Shown: positions 1-7,172 of the stretch, one piece after another
Layout of the letters: each line of letters starts with the position of its first letter
Numbering within the stretch: position 1 is the first letter of the stretch
Source: Bacillota bacterium
GTDB taxonomy: Bacteria > Bacillota_A > Clostridia > Lachnospirales > Lachnospiraceae
Length of the DNA: 8,685 nt
Assembly: GCA_023443925.1 (NCBI GenBank)
Contig: JAEZSL010000430.1
Coordinates: forward strand, 1-8,685
Direction: 5' to 3'
The notes under the pieces: generated by a model
The model's input: the letters and a program-made list of their open reading frames with translations, nothing else
What the model was told of the DNA's origin: nothing
Database searches by the model: none
Made by a program: the position numbers and the translations under genes

Positions 1-12
1 ATTTGTACTATT

Positions 13-30
13 ATATGAGAATCCTCATAT
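13..30. promoter_or_regulatory. 18-bp imperfect palindrome, possible operator upstream of the transporter operon
   Basis: ATATGAG (13-19) and CTCATAT (24-30) are perfect reverse complements separated by 4 nt; counting the centre, 8 of 9 base-pair positions are symmetric. The size and symmetry fit a dimeric regulator site upstream of a sugar-transport operon. No convincing -35/-10 pair is visible in the 119 nt before the binding-protein gene, so its position relative to a promoter is unknown. A chance palindrome in AT-rich DNA is possible. Confidence 0.3.
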
Positions 31-48
31 GGAAGAGGAGGGGGCGGT

Positions 49-123
49 ATGGTAAACTTTAATCACCGGGTTAATAAGACGTCTGATTCGCATAATAGGA
101 ATTCTGAAAGGAGATTTTTATGA
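49..123 (+). CDS. possible 24-codon leader ORF overlapping the binding-protein start
   Basis: ATG at 49 follows a very strong GGAGG (37-41, in an unbroken purine run 31-44) with 7-nt spacing. It opens a 24-codon frame ending at TGA 121-123, which overlaps the ATG of the sugar-binding protein as ATGA. The peptide is polar and rich in Asn, Arg and Ser, with no signal peptide or recognisable motif. The purine-rich SD and the 4-nt stop/start overlap would suit translational coupling, with the peptide serving mainly to bring ribosomes to the next gene. Against this, the last codons overlap the next gene's own good SD (AAAGGAGA, 107-114), which would shape them regardless. The purine run could also belong to the tail of an upstream gene entering the window. 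Confidence 0.25.
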   Translation: MVNFNHRVNKTSDSHNRNSERRFL

Positions 124-1523
124 AAACAAAACGACTTTTAAGTCTTTTATTAATTGTAATTATGGCATTTACTGTAACTGCTTGTTCCGGAAAATCTGGA
201 GAAACAAACAGCACGGGTACCGGCGATAAAGCTGGAAGTAACACATCTGCCGGGGGAGGCAGCGAGAAAGTTATTGAGATCCGTTTTACTGAATGGGACG
301 GTGGTGATACACTGGCAGTTTATGAAGAAATTGCAGAGAAATTTAACCAGTCGCAGTCCAAGATCCATGTAACTGTAATGAACATACCGGATGAATATGA
401 TACGAAAATCACAACCATGGTTGCCGGAAACGATATACCGGAAGTGTGTATGCTGGATGCCGCAAGTCTGATGTATACTTATGCAGAAGAAGGCATTGTA
501 CTTAATATGCAGGACTTTATCAATAAAGATGCAGACTTTGATAAAGACAGTATGTTAGACCAGTTTAAATATATGCTTACCAGTGACTATATGGCAGGCT
601 ACGGAATCGGCTCTGAAAATATTACAATGTTTTACAACCCTTCCTTATTCCAAAAATACGGAATTCAGGAACCGCCGGCAAGCTATAAAGATGCCTGGGA
701 TTGGGATACTTTTGTAAACGTTGCACAGCAGCTGACCATAGATAAAGAAGGCAGAAATGCCCTTGATCCGGCTTTTGATCCTGAAAACATTGAAACCTAC
801 GGCGTTACCATCAGCAAATGGTGGGCAGGATATATGCCATTCCTTTATTCTCAGGGCGGAGATTACTTAAATGCAGACGGAACCGCAATCGGTTATGCCT
901 CAGAACAGGGAACCGATGTGTTACAGAAATTAGCAGATTTAACTTATAAATATCATGTTGCACCGACACCGACAGCCAGTGAAACTATGCCGGGTGCCTC
1001 CGAAGCGTTAACCACTAATAAAGTTGCCATGACCTTTGACGGACAGTGGACCAATGCGGCCCTGATGGCAGACGAAGTAAATTATAACGTAGCCGCACTT
1101 CCCAAGATGGGTGCCGAGGCTAAAACAACTATGACGTTTGGCGGTATCAGTATCATGAATACGGATAAAGCAGATGCAGCCTGGGAATTTGTAAAATACA
1201 TACTTTCCACCGGTGCCTGTGAACCTTTATACAAATCCGGTTTATGGCTTCCTACCAATGCAAATGAATATACAGATGAATATATCAAGTCCTTTATTAC
1301 CGACAAACATCCGAAAAACTACTATGAATCCATCGTAGTTCCTATGATGGACGGCACTGCAGAAAGACCAGTAGTTGCCACTATTAAGAATTTTAACAAA
1401 ATCAATGATATTATCAGTCCGGCTCTGGATTTACTGTGGTCCGGTGAAATGACAGCTGCGGATGCCATTGCTGCAATTGAGGATCAGGCAAATGCTGAAG
1501 TTAAGGGTTACTTAGGAAAATAG
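120..1523 (+). CDS. carbohydrate ABC transporter substrate-binding lipoprotein (extracellular solute-binding protein family 1)
   Basis: The product captures a sugar outside the membrane and delivers it to the permease pair encoded next. Residues 1-21 form a lipoprotein signal peptide: Lys at 3 and 5, a hydrophobic core, and lipobox V-T-A-C with Cys22 as the lipidated residue. Residues 23-50 are a Gly/Ser/Thr-rich tether. From about 52 the protein reads as the family 1 fold: an FTEWDGGD opening strand, NIPDEYDTKITTM, an AMTFDGQW-type hinge segment near residue 300, and a C-terminal helical region ending in YLGK. At 467 residues it has the normal length for the family. The start is fixed by AAAGGAGA at 107-114, 6 nt before ATG. 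A strong hairpin after the stop separates it from the permeases, as is common where the binding protein is needed in excess. The GH127 enzyme downstream suggests an arabinose-containing oligosaccharide, but specificity cannot be read from the sequence. Confidence 0.93.
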   Translation: MKTKRLLSLLLIVIMAFTVTACSGKSGETNSTGTGDKAGSNTSAGGGSEKVIEIRFTEWDGGDTLAVYEEIAEKFNQSQSKIHVTVMNIPDEYDTKITTMVAGNDIPEVCMLDAASLMYTYAEEGIVLNMQDFINKDADFDKDSMLDQFKYMLTSDYMAGYGIGSENITMFYNPSLFQKYGIQEPPASYKDAWDWDTFVNVAQQLTIDKEGRNALDPAFDPENIETYGVTISKWWAGYMPFLYSQGGDYLNADGTAIGYASEQGTDVLQKLADLTYKYHVAPTPTASETMPGASEALTTNKVAMTFDGQWTNAALMADEVNYNVAALPKMGAEAKTTMTFGGISIMNTDKADAAWEFVKYILSTGACEPLYKSGLWLPTNANEYTDEYIKSFITDKHPKNYYESIVVPMMDGTAERPVVATIKNFNKINDIISPALDLLWSGEMTAADAIAAIEDQANAEVKGYLGK

Positions 1524-1558
1524 ATTTTATATTTTTAATAAGTGAATGAACTATGTCA

Positions 1559-1592
1559 GAAAATGCGAAGAGATTCTCCTCTTCGCATTTTC
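1559..1592 (+). terminator. 14-bp intercistronic hairpin, partial terminator or mRNA-stabilising stem
   Basis: The arms 1559-1572 (GAAAATGCGAAGAG) and 1579-1592 (CTCTTCGCATTTTC) pair perfectly around a 6-nt loop. It lies 36 nt after the binding-protein stop. The only T-tract is four Ts inside the 3' arm, followed by CC, so it is a poor intrinsic terminator on its own. Position and strength fit the hairpin often found between a binding-protein gene and its permease genes, which raises binding-protein output by blocking 3' decay and/or stopping part of the transcription. The following 190 nt (1593-1782) show no convincing promoter, consistent with readthrough feeding the permeases. Confidence 0.8.
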
Positions 1593-1782
1593 CATAAAAC
1601 TTCGGAACTGCATATTCGCAATTACTTAATTCAGATTCAGTTGTCAAAGGTTTCTTTGGGGGGATTTATGAATCGATAAATTTTTGATAGTAAAATATTA
1701 CGCCCGCATTCATTTGGAACCCAAAATTGATCTTTTGGCACTCGAATCCCAACTCATAAAACAGATGAAAGGAGAATTTTCG

Positions 1783-2697
1783 GTGATAAATAAAGAAAAA
1801 AAACTACTCAATTCGAAAACAAAATCCAATATCGTTGGCTGGGCATTTGCCTTACCGGCAGTTTTAGGCTTTCTGTTTTTGAATCTTATGCCAATGCTGC
1901 TCAGCGGCTATTACAGCTTCTGCGATTATAATATTATAAGTAAGCCGGTCTGGTCCGGTTTAAATAACTATATCTCACTTTTTAAGGGGACCGATGCCAC
2001 CTTCTGGCTGTCGGTAAAAGCAACAATACTCTATACAATTATGGCGGTGCCGGCTAATCTGATTTTCTCATTTGCAATAGCACTTTTATTAAACCGGGAT
2101 ATGGTGGGCCGGGCATTTTTCCGCTCCCTGTTTTATCTGCCCTGTATCCTGCCCGCCGTTGCTTCAAGTTTTGTATGGATTCTCCTTATGAATCCGGATT
2201 TCGGACTCTTTAATGTTATACTGGATTTCCTGCATTTGCCTGAAAGCAAGTTCTTCTGGGATAAGAGCAGTGTACTTCCCTCCATTGTATTTATGGGAAT
2301 CTGGAGTACCGGGTCTACCCAGGTTATTTTTTTAGCGGGTCTTCAAAACATCCCCAGAGTATATTATGAAGCTCTGGAAATTGACGGCGGTAATGCCTGG
2401 CACAAATTCTGGAGCGTTACTTTGCCCATGGTATCCTCGACACTGTTTTTTAACCTGGTTATGGGAATCATCGGTGCACTGCAGGTTTTTGGTTCCGCTT
2501 ATATCATAACGGAGGGCGGTCCCAATAATGCATCCTTGTTCTATGTCTTTAATCTGTGGCGCCAGGCCTTTAAGTATATGGATATGGGCAAAGCTTCGGC
2601 GATGGCCTGGATTCTATTCTTTGTGGTATTATTAGCGACCCTGGTTATCTTTAGAACATCAAATAAATGGGTATACAACGAAGGAGGAGATGAGTAA
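1783..2697 (+). CDS. sugar ABC transporter permease, MalF/UgpA type
   Basis: This is one of two integral-membrane subunits forming the sugar channel. I place the start at GTG 1783, preceded by AAAGGAGA (1768-1775) with 7-nt spacing, giving 304 residues, the usual length. The frame stays open 33 codons further to a TTG at 1684, but that start lacks an SD and the extra peptide is not permease-like. Six membrane segments are visible, at about 17-40, 74-103, 113-135, 165-187, 219-240 and 272-290. The cytoplasmic EAA loop that docks the ATPase is at about 196-215: E-A-L-E-I-D-G-G, nine residues, then TLP. The N-terminus is short and basic (KEKKLLNSKTK), with no large extra domain. The stop TAA shares its last A with the next ATG (TAATG), so the permeases are translationally coupled. 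No ATPase gene is present in the window. Confidence 0.92.
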   Translation: MINKEKKLLNSKTKSNIVGWAFALPAVLGFLFLNLMPMLLSGYYSFCDYNIISKPVWSGLNNYISLFKGTDATFWLSVKATILYTIMAVPANLIFSFAIALLLNRDMVGRAFFRSLFYLPCILPAVASSFVWILLMNPDFGLFNVILDFLHLPESKFFWDKSSVLPSIVFMGIWSTGSTQVIFLAGLQNIPRVYYEALEIDGGNAWHKFWSVTLPMVSSTLFFNLVMGIIGALQVFGSAYIITEGGPNNASLFYVFNLWRQAFKYMDMGKASAMAWILFFVVLLATLVIFRTSNKWVYNEGGDE

Positions 2698-3545
2698 TGG
2701 TTGTCAGAAAAAACACTGCCTACTACATAAAAAGAACCTTTTTTTATCTCTTGATTGGCGTACTGGCTTTTATCTGTGTGATTCCGCTTTACTGGATGGT
2801 ACGGTCTGCCTTCATGAAAAATACGGATATCTATGTTATGGATCCGTTTATATTCTGGCCTTCTAAAATGCTTTGGAGCAATTTTGTCAGTGCCTGGAAT
2901 TCTGCACCCTTTACCAAATATGCAGTAAATACGATCGTTATCGTAGCAGCGAATATTTTTGGTACCTTATTAACTTCCTCCATGGCTGCCTATGCTTTTT
3001 CAAGGGTAAAATGGAAAGGCAGAGGTTTCTGCTTTGCCATGATACTGACTACCATGATGCTGCCGGGAGCGGTAACCATTGTACCCCAGTTTTTAATCTG
3101 GAGAAACCTTCACATGATAGATACTTATGTACCGTTAATACTTCCTGCGTTTCTTGGAGGAGGGGCCTTTAATATATTCCTGTTAAGGCAGTTCTTTCTG
3201 GCTATTCCCAATGATCTGGATGAAGCGGCAGAAATCGACGGTGCGGGTAAACTCAGAATCTTCCTCCAGGTAATTCTTCCTTTGTCGAAATCAGCCATGA
3301 TAGTAGTTGCTTTATTTACATTTTTGGGTAACTGGAACGACTTTTTCGGACCTATTATTTATCTGAATTCAAAAGAGAAATTCACTTTAGCAGTGGGGCT
3401 GCTGCAGTTTCAGGGAGATTATGCCACAAAGTGGAATTTGCTTATGGCGGCTTCTACCATTGTAGTTGCACCCTGTATCCTCATCTACCTTGTTGGTCAA
3501 AAGTATCTGATCGAAGGAATTTCGTTGACAGGTATGAAGGCATAA
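2697..3545 (+). CDS. sugar ABC transporter permease, MalG/AraQ type
   Basis: This is the second channel subunit, partner of the preceding permease. ATG at 2697 overlaps the upstream stop by one base and is preceded by AAGGAGGAGA (2681-2690). The 282 residues contain about six membrane segments (14-36, 74-100, 110-130, 143-165, 198-220, 250-270). The EAA loop is canonical: E176-A-A-E-I-D-G-A-G at its start and VILP ending at 195. The tail LIEGISLTGMKA matches the usual end of MalG-type proteins (GLTAGAVKG-like). Other family marks are the LYWMVRSAF segment near residue 31 and GNWNDFFGP near 211. Nothing is truncated or unusual. It ends the transporter block; a 319-nt gap separates it from the glycosidase gene. 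Confidence 0.93.
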   Translation: MVVRKNTAYYIKRTFFYLLIGVLAFICVIPLYWMVRSAFMKNTDIYVMDPFIFWPSKMLWSNFVSAWNSAPFTKYAVNTIVIVAANIFGTLLTSSMAAYAFSRVKWKGRGFCFAMILTTMMLPGAVTIVPQFLIWRNLHMIDTYVPLILPAFLGGGAFNIFLLRQFFLAIPNDLDEAAEIDGAGKLRIFLQVILPLSKSAMIVVALFTFLGNWNDFFGPIIYLNSKEKFTLAVGLLQFQGDYATKWNLLMAASTIVVAPCILIYLVGQKYLIEGISLTGMKA

Positions 3546-3864
3546 TTTAAACTAGGTGTATTGTCTGGGTGGTATAGTTTTACTTTTATGAAATATGCGG
3601 TAATTAAAACCTGAAAGCAAGGAAGAAGAATACTTATCGTGCAGACAGCCGTGGCGGAGTAAAAGACTAAACCCGGAGTGGTGAAGATTACTGGGGCCGA
3701 ATAGAGAAATACGGGGACTTATTATATTAATGGTGTTTTTTATGCAACTTAGTTGTTTGCAAAATAGAAGATGGTGTTTCGGATAGCTTTTCAAATAAGA
3801 GAAAAGAGTCCGGGACAGAAGAAAAATAATGGAATGCAAAATAGTGAAATGGAGGGCTGTCTGA
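3546..3864 (+). other. 319-nt intergenic region between transporter and GH127 gene
   Basis: No convincing gene is seen. The one long frame, on the minus strand at 3552-3839, has no SD and a composition typical of chance (Leu, Ser, His). AAACTA (3549-3554) and TAGTTT (3575-3580) could form a weak AT-rich stem just after the permease stop, not a good terminator. Short direct repeats are present: ATGGTGTTT at 3730-3738 and 3771-3779, and TGCAAAATAG at 3758-3767 and 3835-3844. A GC-richer patch (3640-3700) contains CGGAGT twice. A TATATT at 3723-3728 resembles a -10 box but lacks a matching -35. The length suggests a leader or separate regulation of the enzyme; no known riboswitch class is recognised. 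Confidence 0.5.
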
Positions 3865-5781
3865 ATGGATAGAATGAATGAGAAAGAGAAGCTTACCGGT
3901 GTGGATAAATACAGTGGGAAACCGGTAACTTTTGATAAAATTGAGATAACGGACGGTTTTTGGAAGGAAAAACAGGAGTTATTTTATAATACAACAATTA
4001 AAGCGGTGTATGACCGTTTTGAAGAAACCGGCCGCTTTGAAGCTTTAAAATTCAACTGGAAAGAAGGTATGCCAAATAAACCGCATATCTTCTGGGAATC
4101 CGATGTTACCAAGTGGATTGAGGGAGCTGCTTATTTTCTGCAAAAGAAGCCGGATGCGGAATTAGAAGCCCTGGTAGATGAGCTGGTGGACCGTATGGTG
4201 AAAACCCAGGACGAAAATGGCTACTTAAATGCTTATTTTACCGTGGTAGAACCGGAAGCCAGGTTTACAAGAAGAACGGATCATGAATTATACTGCGCCG
4301 GGCACCTGGTAGAAGGAGCCATTGCCTATGCAAAGGCTACCGGTAAAACGGCAATGCTTCAGGTTGCAATAAAATACATTGATCTTATTGACCGGGTTTT
4401 CCGTATCGAACACTCTGCCGGGTTTGACACACCGGGACATGAGGAGATTGAGCTTGCCCTGATAAAACTGTATGATTATACGGGGGAGGAGCGCTATAAA
4501 TTACTGGCAGAGTATTTTATCGATACCAGGGGCACAAGCAGCAGGGATGAAACCTACAGCTTTACCGACCAGGAACATATGCAGTCCCATCTGCCGGTGC
4601 GGGAACAAGTAACGGCAGAAGGTCATTCCGTACGCGCTCTCTATCTTTATAGCGGTATGGCAGATCTGGCTTTAAAGAATCAGGAAGAAGAATTATATGA
4701 GATATGTAAAACACTGTTTTCGAATATCGTTAATAAACGCATGTACATAACCGGAGGAATCGGTTCGACCCATCATGGGGAATCCTTTACCTTTGATTAT
4801 GACCTGCCGGAGTATACTTCTTATAACGAAACCTGTGCTTCCATTGCACTGGCCTTGTTCTGCAGAAGAATGTGGCTCATCGAACCTGACAGCAAATATG
4901 CGGATTGCGCGGAACGTGCTTTATATAATACCGTATTAAGCGGAGTATCTCTTTCCGGGGACAGCTTTTTCTATGAAAATCCCCTTTCCGTCAATACAGA
5001 ACGTAATGCATTTAATAACTCCAGGCCCAGAGGCCTGCAGGAACATCTGCCAATTATGGAGCGGGTAAAAGTATTTGAATGCTCCTGCTGCCCGCCCAAT
5101 CTGCTGCGTGTCGTAGGCTCTATCGCGGATTATATGTATTCAACGGCAGAAGAGGTGATTTATGCCCACTGCTATATGGATGCAGCCGGCACTGTGTTAT
5201 TAAAGGGCAAAGAAATCAGATTAGTGCAAAAGACCAACTATCCTTATGAGGGGCAGATTGCGATTACCACAGAAACCGAGGGAGATTATACCCTTGCGTT
5301 AAGGATTCCCGCATGGGCTAAAAAGGGTGATTTCACGGTTAACGGTGAGGCGGTATCTCTTACGGTAATAAACGGTTATGCATATTGTAAGCGTTCCTGG
5401 AAGGCTGGGGATACGATTGTCCTGAACCTCCCTATGGAAGTTAAAGTGATGGAAGCACATCCTAAGGCAGTGGATTTGTGCGGACGCGCAGCAATTACAA
5501 GAGGACCTTTTGTTTACTGTGCCGAAAGCATAGATAATAACTGGGAGCTTCGCGATGTACGAATTTTAAGGAATTCCGGTTATAAGGTGAAACAGGAGAC
5601 ATTATGTAATACGGAGGTTCCGGTAATCCATACAAAGGCCCTGGTGCGGGAAATTCCGGAACAGCTTTATCTGGAAGAAGCAGTTGCCAAAAAGGAAATA
5701 CCTTTTAAACTGATTCCATATTATACCAGGGCAAACCGCGGAATAACCGAAATGAGTACCTGGTTCTTACTTGAGGATTAA
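3865..5781 (+). CDS. GH127-family beta-L-arabinofuranosidase (PF07944/DUF1680), cytoplasmic
   Basis: Predicted to release terminal beta-L-arabinofuranose from arabino-oligosaccharides, by analogy with Bifidobacterium longum HypBA1. The 638 residues match the family length. The N-terminal two thirds read as the helical barrel; the C-terminal part holds the beta-sandwich hallmark LRIPAWA (about 479-485) followed by VNG. Active-site motifs are intact: G-E306-S-F-T-F-D for the acid/base Glu; N-E322-T-C324-A, exactly 16 residues after E306 as in HypBA1 (E322/E338); and C406-S-C408-C409-P-P-N. In HypBA1 the CC pair supplies the Cys nucleophile and, with Glu338 and Cys340, binds zinc; the assignment here is by motif alignment. 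There is no signal peptide, so the substrate must be imported, fitting the upstream transporter. The start ATG 3865 has GGAGGG at 3851-3856 with 8-nt spacing. The exact linkage cleaved is not determined, and related DUF1680 families could differ in specificity. Confidence 0.9.
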   Translation: MDRMNEKEKLTGVDKYSGKPVTFDKIEITDGFWKEKQELFYNTTIKAVYDRFEETGRFEALKFNWKEGMPNKPHIFWESDVTKWIEGAAYFLQKKPDAELEALVDELVDRMVKTQDENGYLNAYFTVVEPEARFTRRTDHELYCAGHLVEGAIAYAKATGKTAMLQVAIKYIDLIDRVFRIEHSAGFDTPGHEEIELALIKLYDYTGEERYKLLAEYFIDTRGTSSRDETYSFTDQEHMQSHLPVREQVTAEGHSVRALYLYSGMADLALKNQEEELYEICKTLFSNIVNKRMYITGGIGSTHHGESFTFDYDLPEYTSYNETCASIALALFCRRMWLIEPDSKYADCAERALYNTVLSGVSLSGDSFFYENPLSVNTERNAFNNSRPRGLQEHLPIMERVKVFECSCCPPNLLRVVGSIADYMYSTAEEVIYAHCYMDAAGTVLLKGKEIRLVQKTNYPYEGQIAITTETEGDYTLALRIPAWAKKGDFTVNGEAVSLTVINGYAYCKRSWKAGDTIVLNLPMEVKVMEAHPKAVDLCGRAAITRGPFVYCAESIDNNWELRDVRILRNSGYKVKQETLCNTEVPVIHTKALVREIPEQLYLEEAVAKKEIPFKLIPYYTRANRGITEMSTWFLLED

Positions 5782-5785
5782 GTCT

Positions 5786-6880
5786 ATGGACGGTGAGAAA
5801 AAAGAATATCAGACTGCCCGCATGGTATGGCTGGATTTCTTTAAGGGATTGCTGGTGTTTGTTATGGTACTGGCACATTGTATTCAGTTTTTCGGAGACG
5901 AAAAAAAGCTGATACAGGGTGCGGTTTCTGAACTAGCGAATTTAACAACCTTCTCCGGTTTCTTTTTTATCTTTGGTACGACAGGCACCGTAGCATATCT
6001 TAAGAAACCGGTGAAACAAGCCTGCTATAAGATTGCCATATCCTTCTGGCGGTATATCTTTGCTTATTATGTTTCCGCTTTTGCTTTTAGTATTTTTGTA
6101 GAGGGCAGTTTTTTTCTGCCCCGGACAGTCTGGAATATTATAAGTTTTCGGGAGCTGAAAGGGTATTCCGAGTTTTTGCTGGCATTTGCGGCAATGCAGC
6201 TGATTGTACTTGTTTTACTTCCGCTTTGGAACCGGATGAAACAAAGGCATTATGTGCTGCTGGTTCTGATTAGTATCTTAGCGGTCTTATTTCCCTTTAA
6301 GCAGAATGAGGAGCCGGTAATCGGATTGTTTGTGGGTTCCGAAAAATTTTATTCTTTTCCGGTTCTGCCGTATCTTATTTATTTTATAGCCGGTATGTGG
6401 TACTTTAATTATGCAAAGGATTACTCAAAAAGAGTAAAATGGATGATTGCTGCCGGAATGGTTTTGCTGTCAATGCCCTGCGCTATTTATCTCTTCCATC
6501 ATCAGGAACTGCCGCAACGATTTCCGCCGGGACTTTTATTTATCTTTGGGGCAGCATTTGTTATCCTGTTGTATACCTGTCTGTGCAGAAAACTGGAACA
6601 GTTGTGCGGCAGGTCCGGTATACTGCAGCGAATCTTATTACCGCTGCAGATCATGGGCGAAAACTCCTTATTATTTCTTTTGTTAAGCAATCTGGTTATC
6701 TTTGCTTTAAAGGGAAAGGCCTTTTACAAACAGTCCATCGGTTTTGTAATTGTAATATTTATTATTATTTTATACCTGTGTTTCTTCATTGTTAAAATAA
6801 CGAATAAGAAAACGAATCAAAAGGCCGGACTAAATAGGAAAGCAGTCAATGATCCGCTGATCAGAAGCTTTGGCCAGTGA
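5786..6880 (+). CDS. polytopic membrane acyltransferase-like protein (acyltransferase 3 / HGSNAT-like superfamily)
   Basis: A 364-residue, very hydrophobic protein with about ten membrane segments. The N-terminus carries the family signature: an Arg (R12) before W-L-D-F-F-K-G-L and a His (H31) at the end of the first helix, the residue expected to act in acyl transfer. Further marks are SGFFFIFGT, FPVLPYLIYFIAGMW (about 191-205), RFPPGLLF (245-252) and MGENSLLFLLLSN (290-302). No SGNH or other catalytic domain is fused. These proteins move acyl groups, usually acetyl, across the membrane onto glycans or lipids; whether it belongs to acyltransferase 3 or the DUF1624/HGSNAT branch is unclear. 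The start ATG 5786 uses GAGG at 5773-5776 inside the GH127 3' end; a TTG at 5771 in the same frame is the alternative. Only 4 nt separate it from the GH127 stop, so the two are surely cotranscribed, yet the metabolic link is not obvious. Confidence 0.75.
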   Translation: MDGEKKEYQTARMVWLDFFKGLLVFVMVLAHCIQFFGDEKKLIQGAVSELANLTTFSGFFFIFGTTGTVAYLKKPVKQACYKIAISFWRYIFAYYVSAFAFSIFVEGSFFLPRTVWNIISFRELKGYSEFLLAFAAMQLIVLVLLPLWNRMKQRHYVLLVLISILAVLFPFKQNEEPVIGLFVGSEKFYSFPVLPYLIYFIAGMWYFNYAKDYSKRVKWMIAAGMVLLSMPCAIYLFHHQELPQRFPPGLLFIFGAAFVILLYTCLCRKLEQLCGRSGILQRILLPLQIMGENSLLFLLLSNLVIFALKGKAFYKQSIGFVIVIFIIILYLCFFIVKITNKKTNQKAGLNRKAVNDPLIRSFGQ

Positions 6881-6952
6881 TTCGCCGGATGGAATAATTT
6901 TTCCGGAGCAGGATTCATAAGTATGGACTATAGTTTTATAAATAGTTTAAAT

Positions 6953-6994
6953 AAAAAAGAAATCTGAGCTTTATTTCATCAGGTTTCTTTTTTT
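6953..6994 (+). terminator. rho-independent terminator ending the GH127-acyltransferase operon
   Basis: Arms 6957-6967 (AAGAAATCTGA) and 6979-6989 (TCAGGTTTCTT) pair with one G-U around an 11-nt loop. The preceding A-run (6953-6956) extends the stem into the seven-T tract at 6988-6994. It lies 72 nt after the acyltransferase stop and is the best intrinsic terminator in the window. Confidence 0.85.
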
Positions 6995-7026
6995 GCGTAG
7001 TGATTCCGCCGAGTTCTTCAGGCAAT

Positions 7027-7050
7027 AAAAAAAGCCCCGAAGGACACTTT
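7027..7050 (-). terminator. possible minus-strand intrinsic terminator with no gene to serve
   Basis: Read on the minus strand this is GTCC, a TTCG tetraloop, GGGC, then seven Ts (the A-run 7027-7033 on the + strand), with flanking AAA/TTT pairs and one mismatch below the stem. That is the form of a short rho-independent terminator, but no minus-strand gene lies to its right in the window. It may be a relic, may stop antisense transcription toward the acyltransferase gene, or may be chance. Confidence 0.4.
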
Positions 7051-7103
7051 CTTATGCAGGCAGTTGAAATATCAATAATTGTTAAAATTTTCTAAAATTC
7101 ATA

Positions 7104-7132
7104 TTGATTCTAAGAAGGAATTTCGATATGAT
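7104..7132 (+). promoter_or_regulatory. sigma-A-type promoter for the creatininase-family gene
   Basis: TTGATT (7104-7109) and TATGAT (7127-7132, 5 of 6 to consensus) are separated by an optimal 17 nt, behind an A/T-rich stretch (7080-7100) that could act as an UP element. Transcription would begin near 7139, about 34 nt before the ATG. A perfect TATAAT at 7140-7145 has no -35 partner. The spacer holds the small palindrome TTCTAAGAA (7108-7116), a possible operator half. Confidence 0.6.
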
Positions 7133-7172
7133 TATACAGTATAATAATAGATCATAATGAGGAGAGTATCAT

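Noticed and set aside
2..55. Open frame from the window edge to TAA at 53-55, possibly the tail of an upstream gene
   Set aside because: Only 17 codons are visible, the other frames are also partly open, and nothing in the peptide is diagnostic, so it cannot be supported as a gene.
1684..1782. 33-codon N-terminal extension of the first permease from TTG 1684
   Set aside because: It has no SD, a peptide unlike permease N-termini, and a clearly better GTG start with AAAGGAGA at 1768-1775. A three-codon ATG frame after the G-run at 1658-1663 was also judged chance.
3757..3787. Promoter for the GH127 gene from TTGCAA at 3757-3762, or from TATATT at 3723-3728
   Set aside because: Neither has a matching partner hexamer at normal spacing.
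3552..3839. 95-codon minus-strand frame in the transporter-GH127 gap
   Set aside because: There is no ribosome binding site, the composition is rich in Leu, Ser and His as in chance frames, and no domain or partner gene on that strand is visible.
6439..6795. Overlapping + strand frames inside the acyltransferase gene
   Set aside because: Shadow frames of a convincing membrane-protein gene, with no independent start signals.
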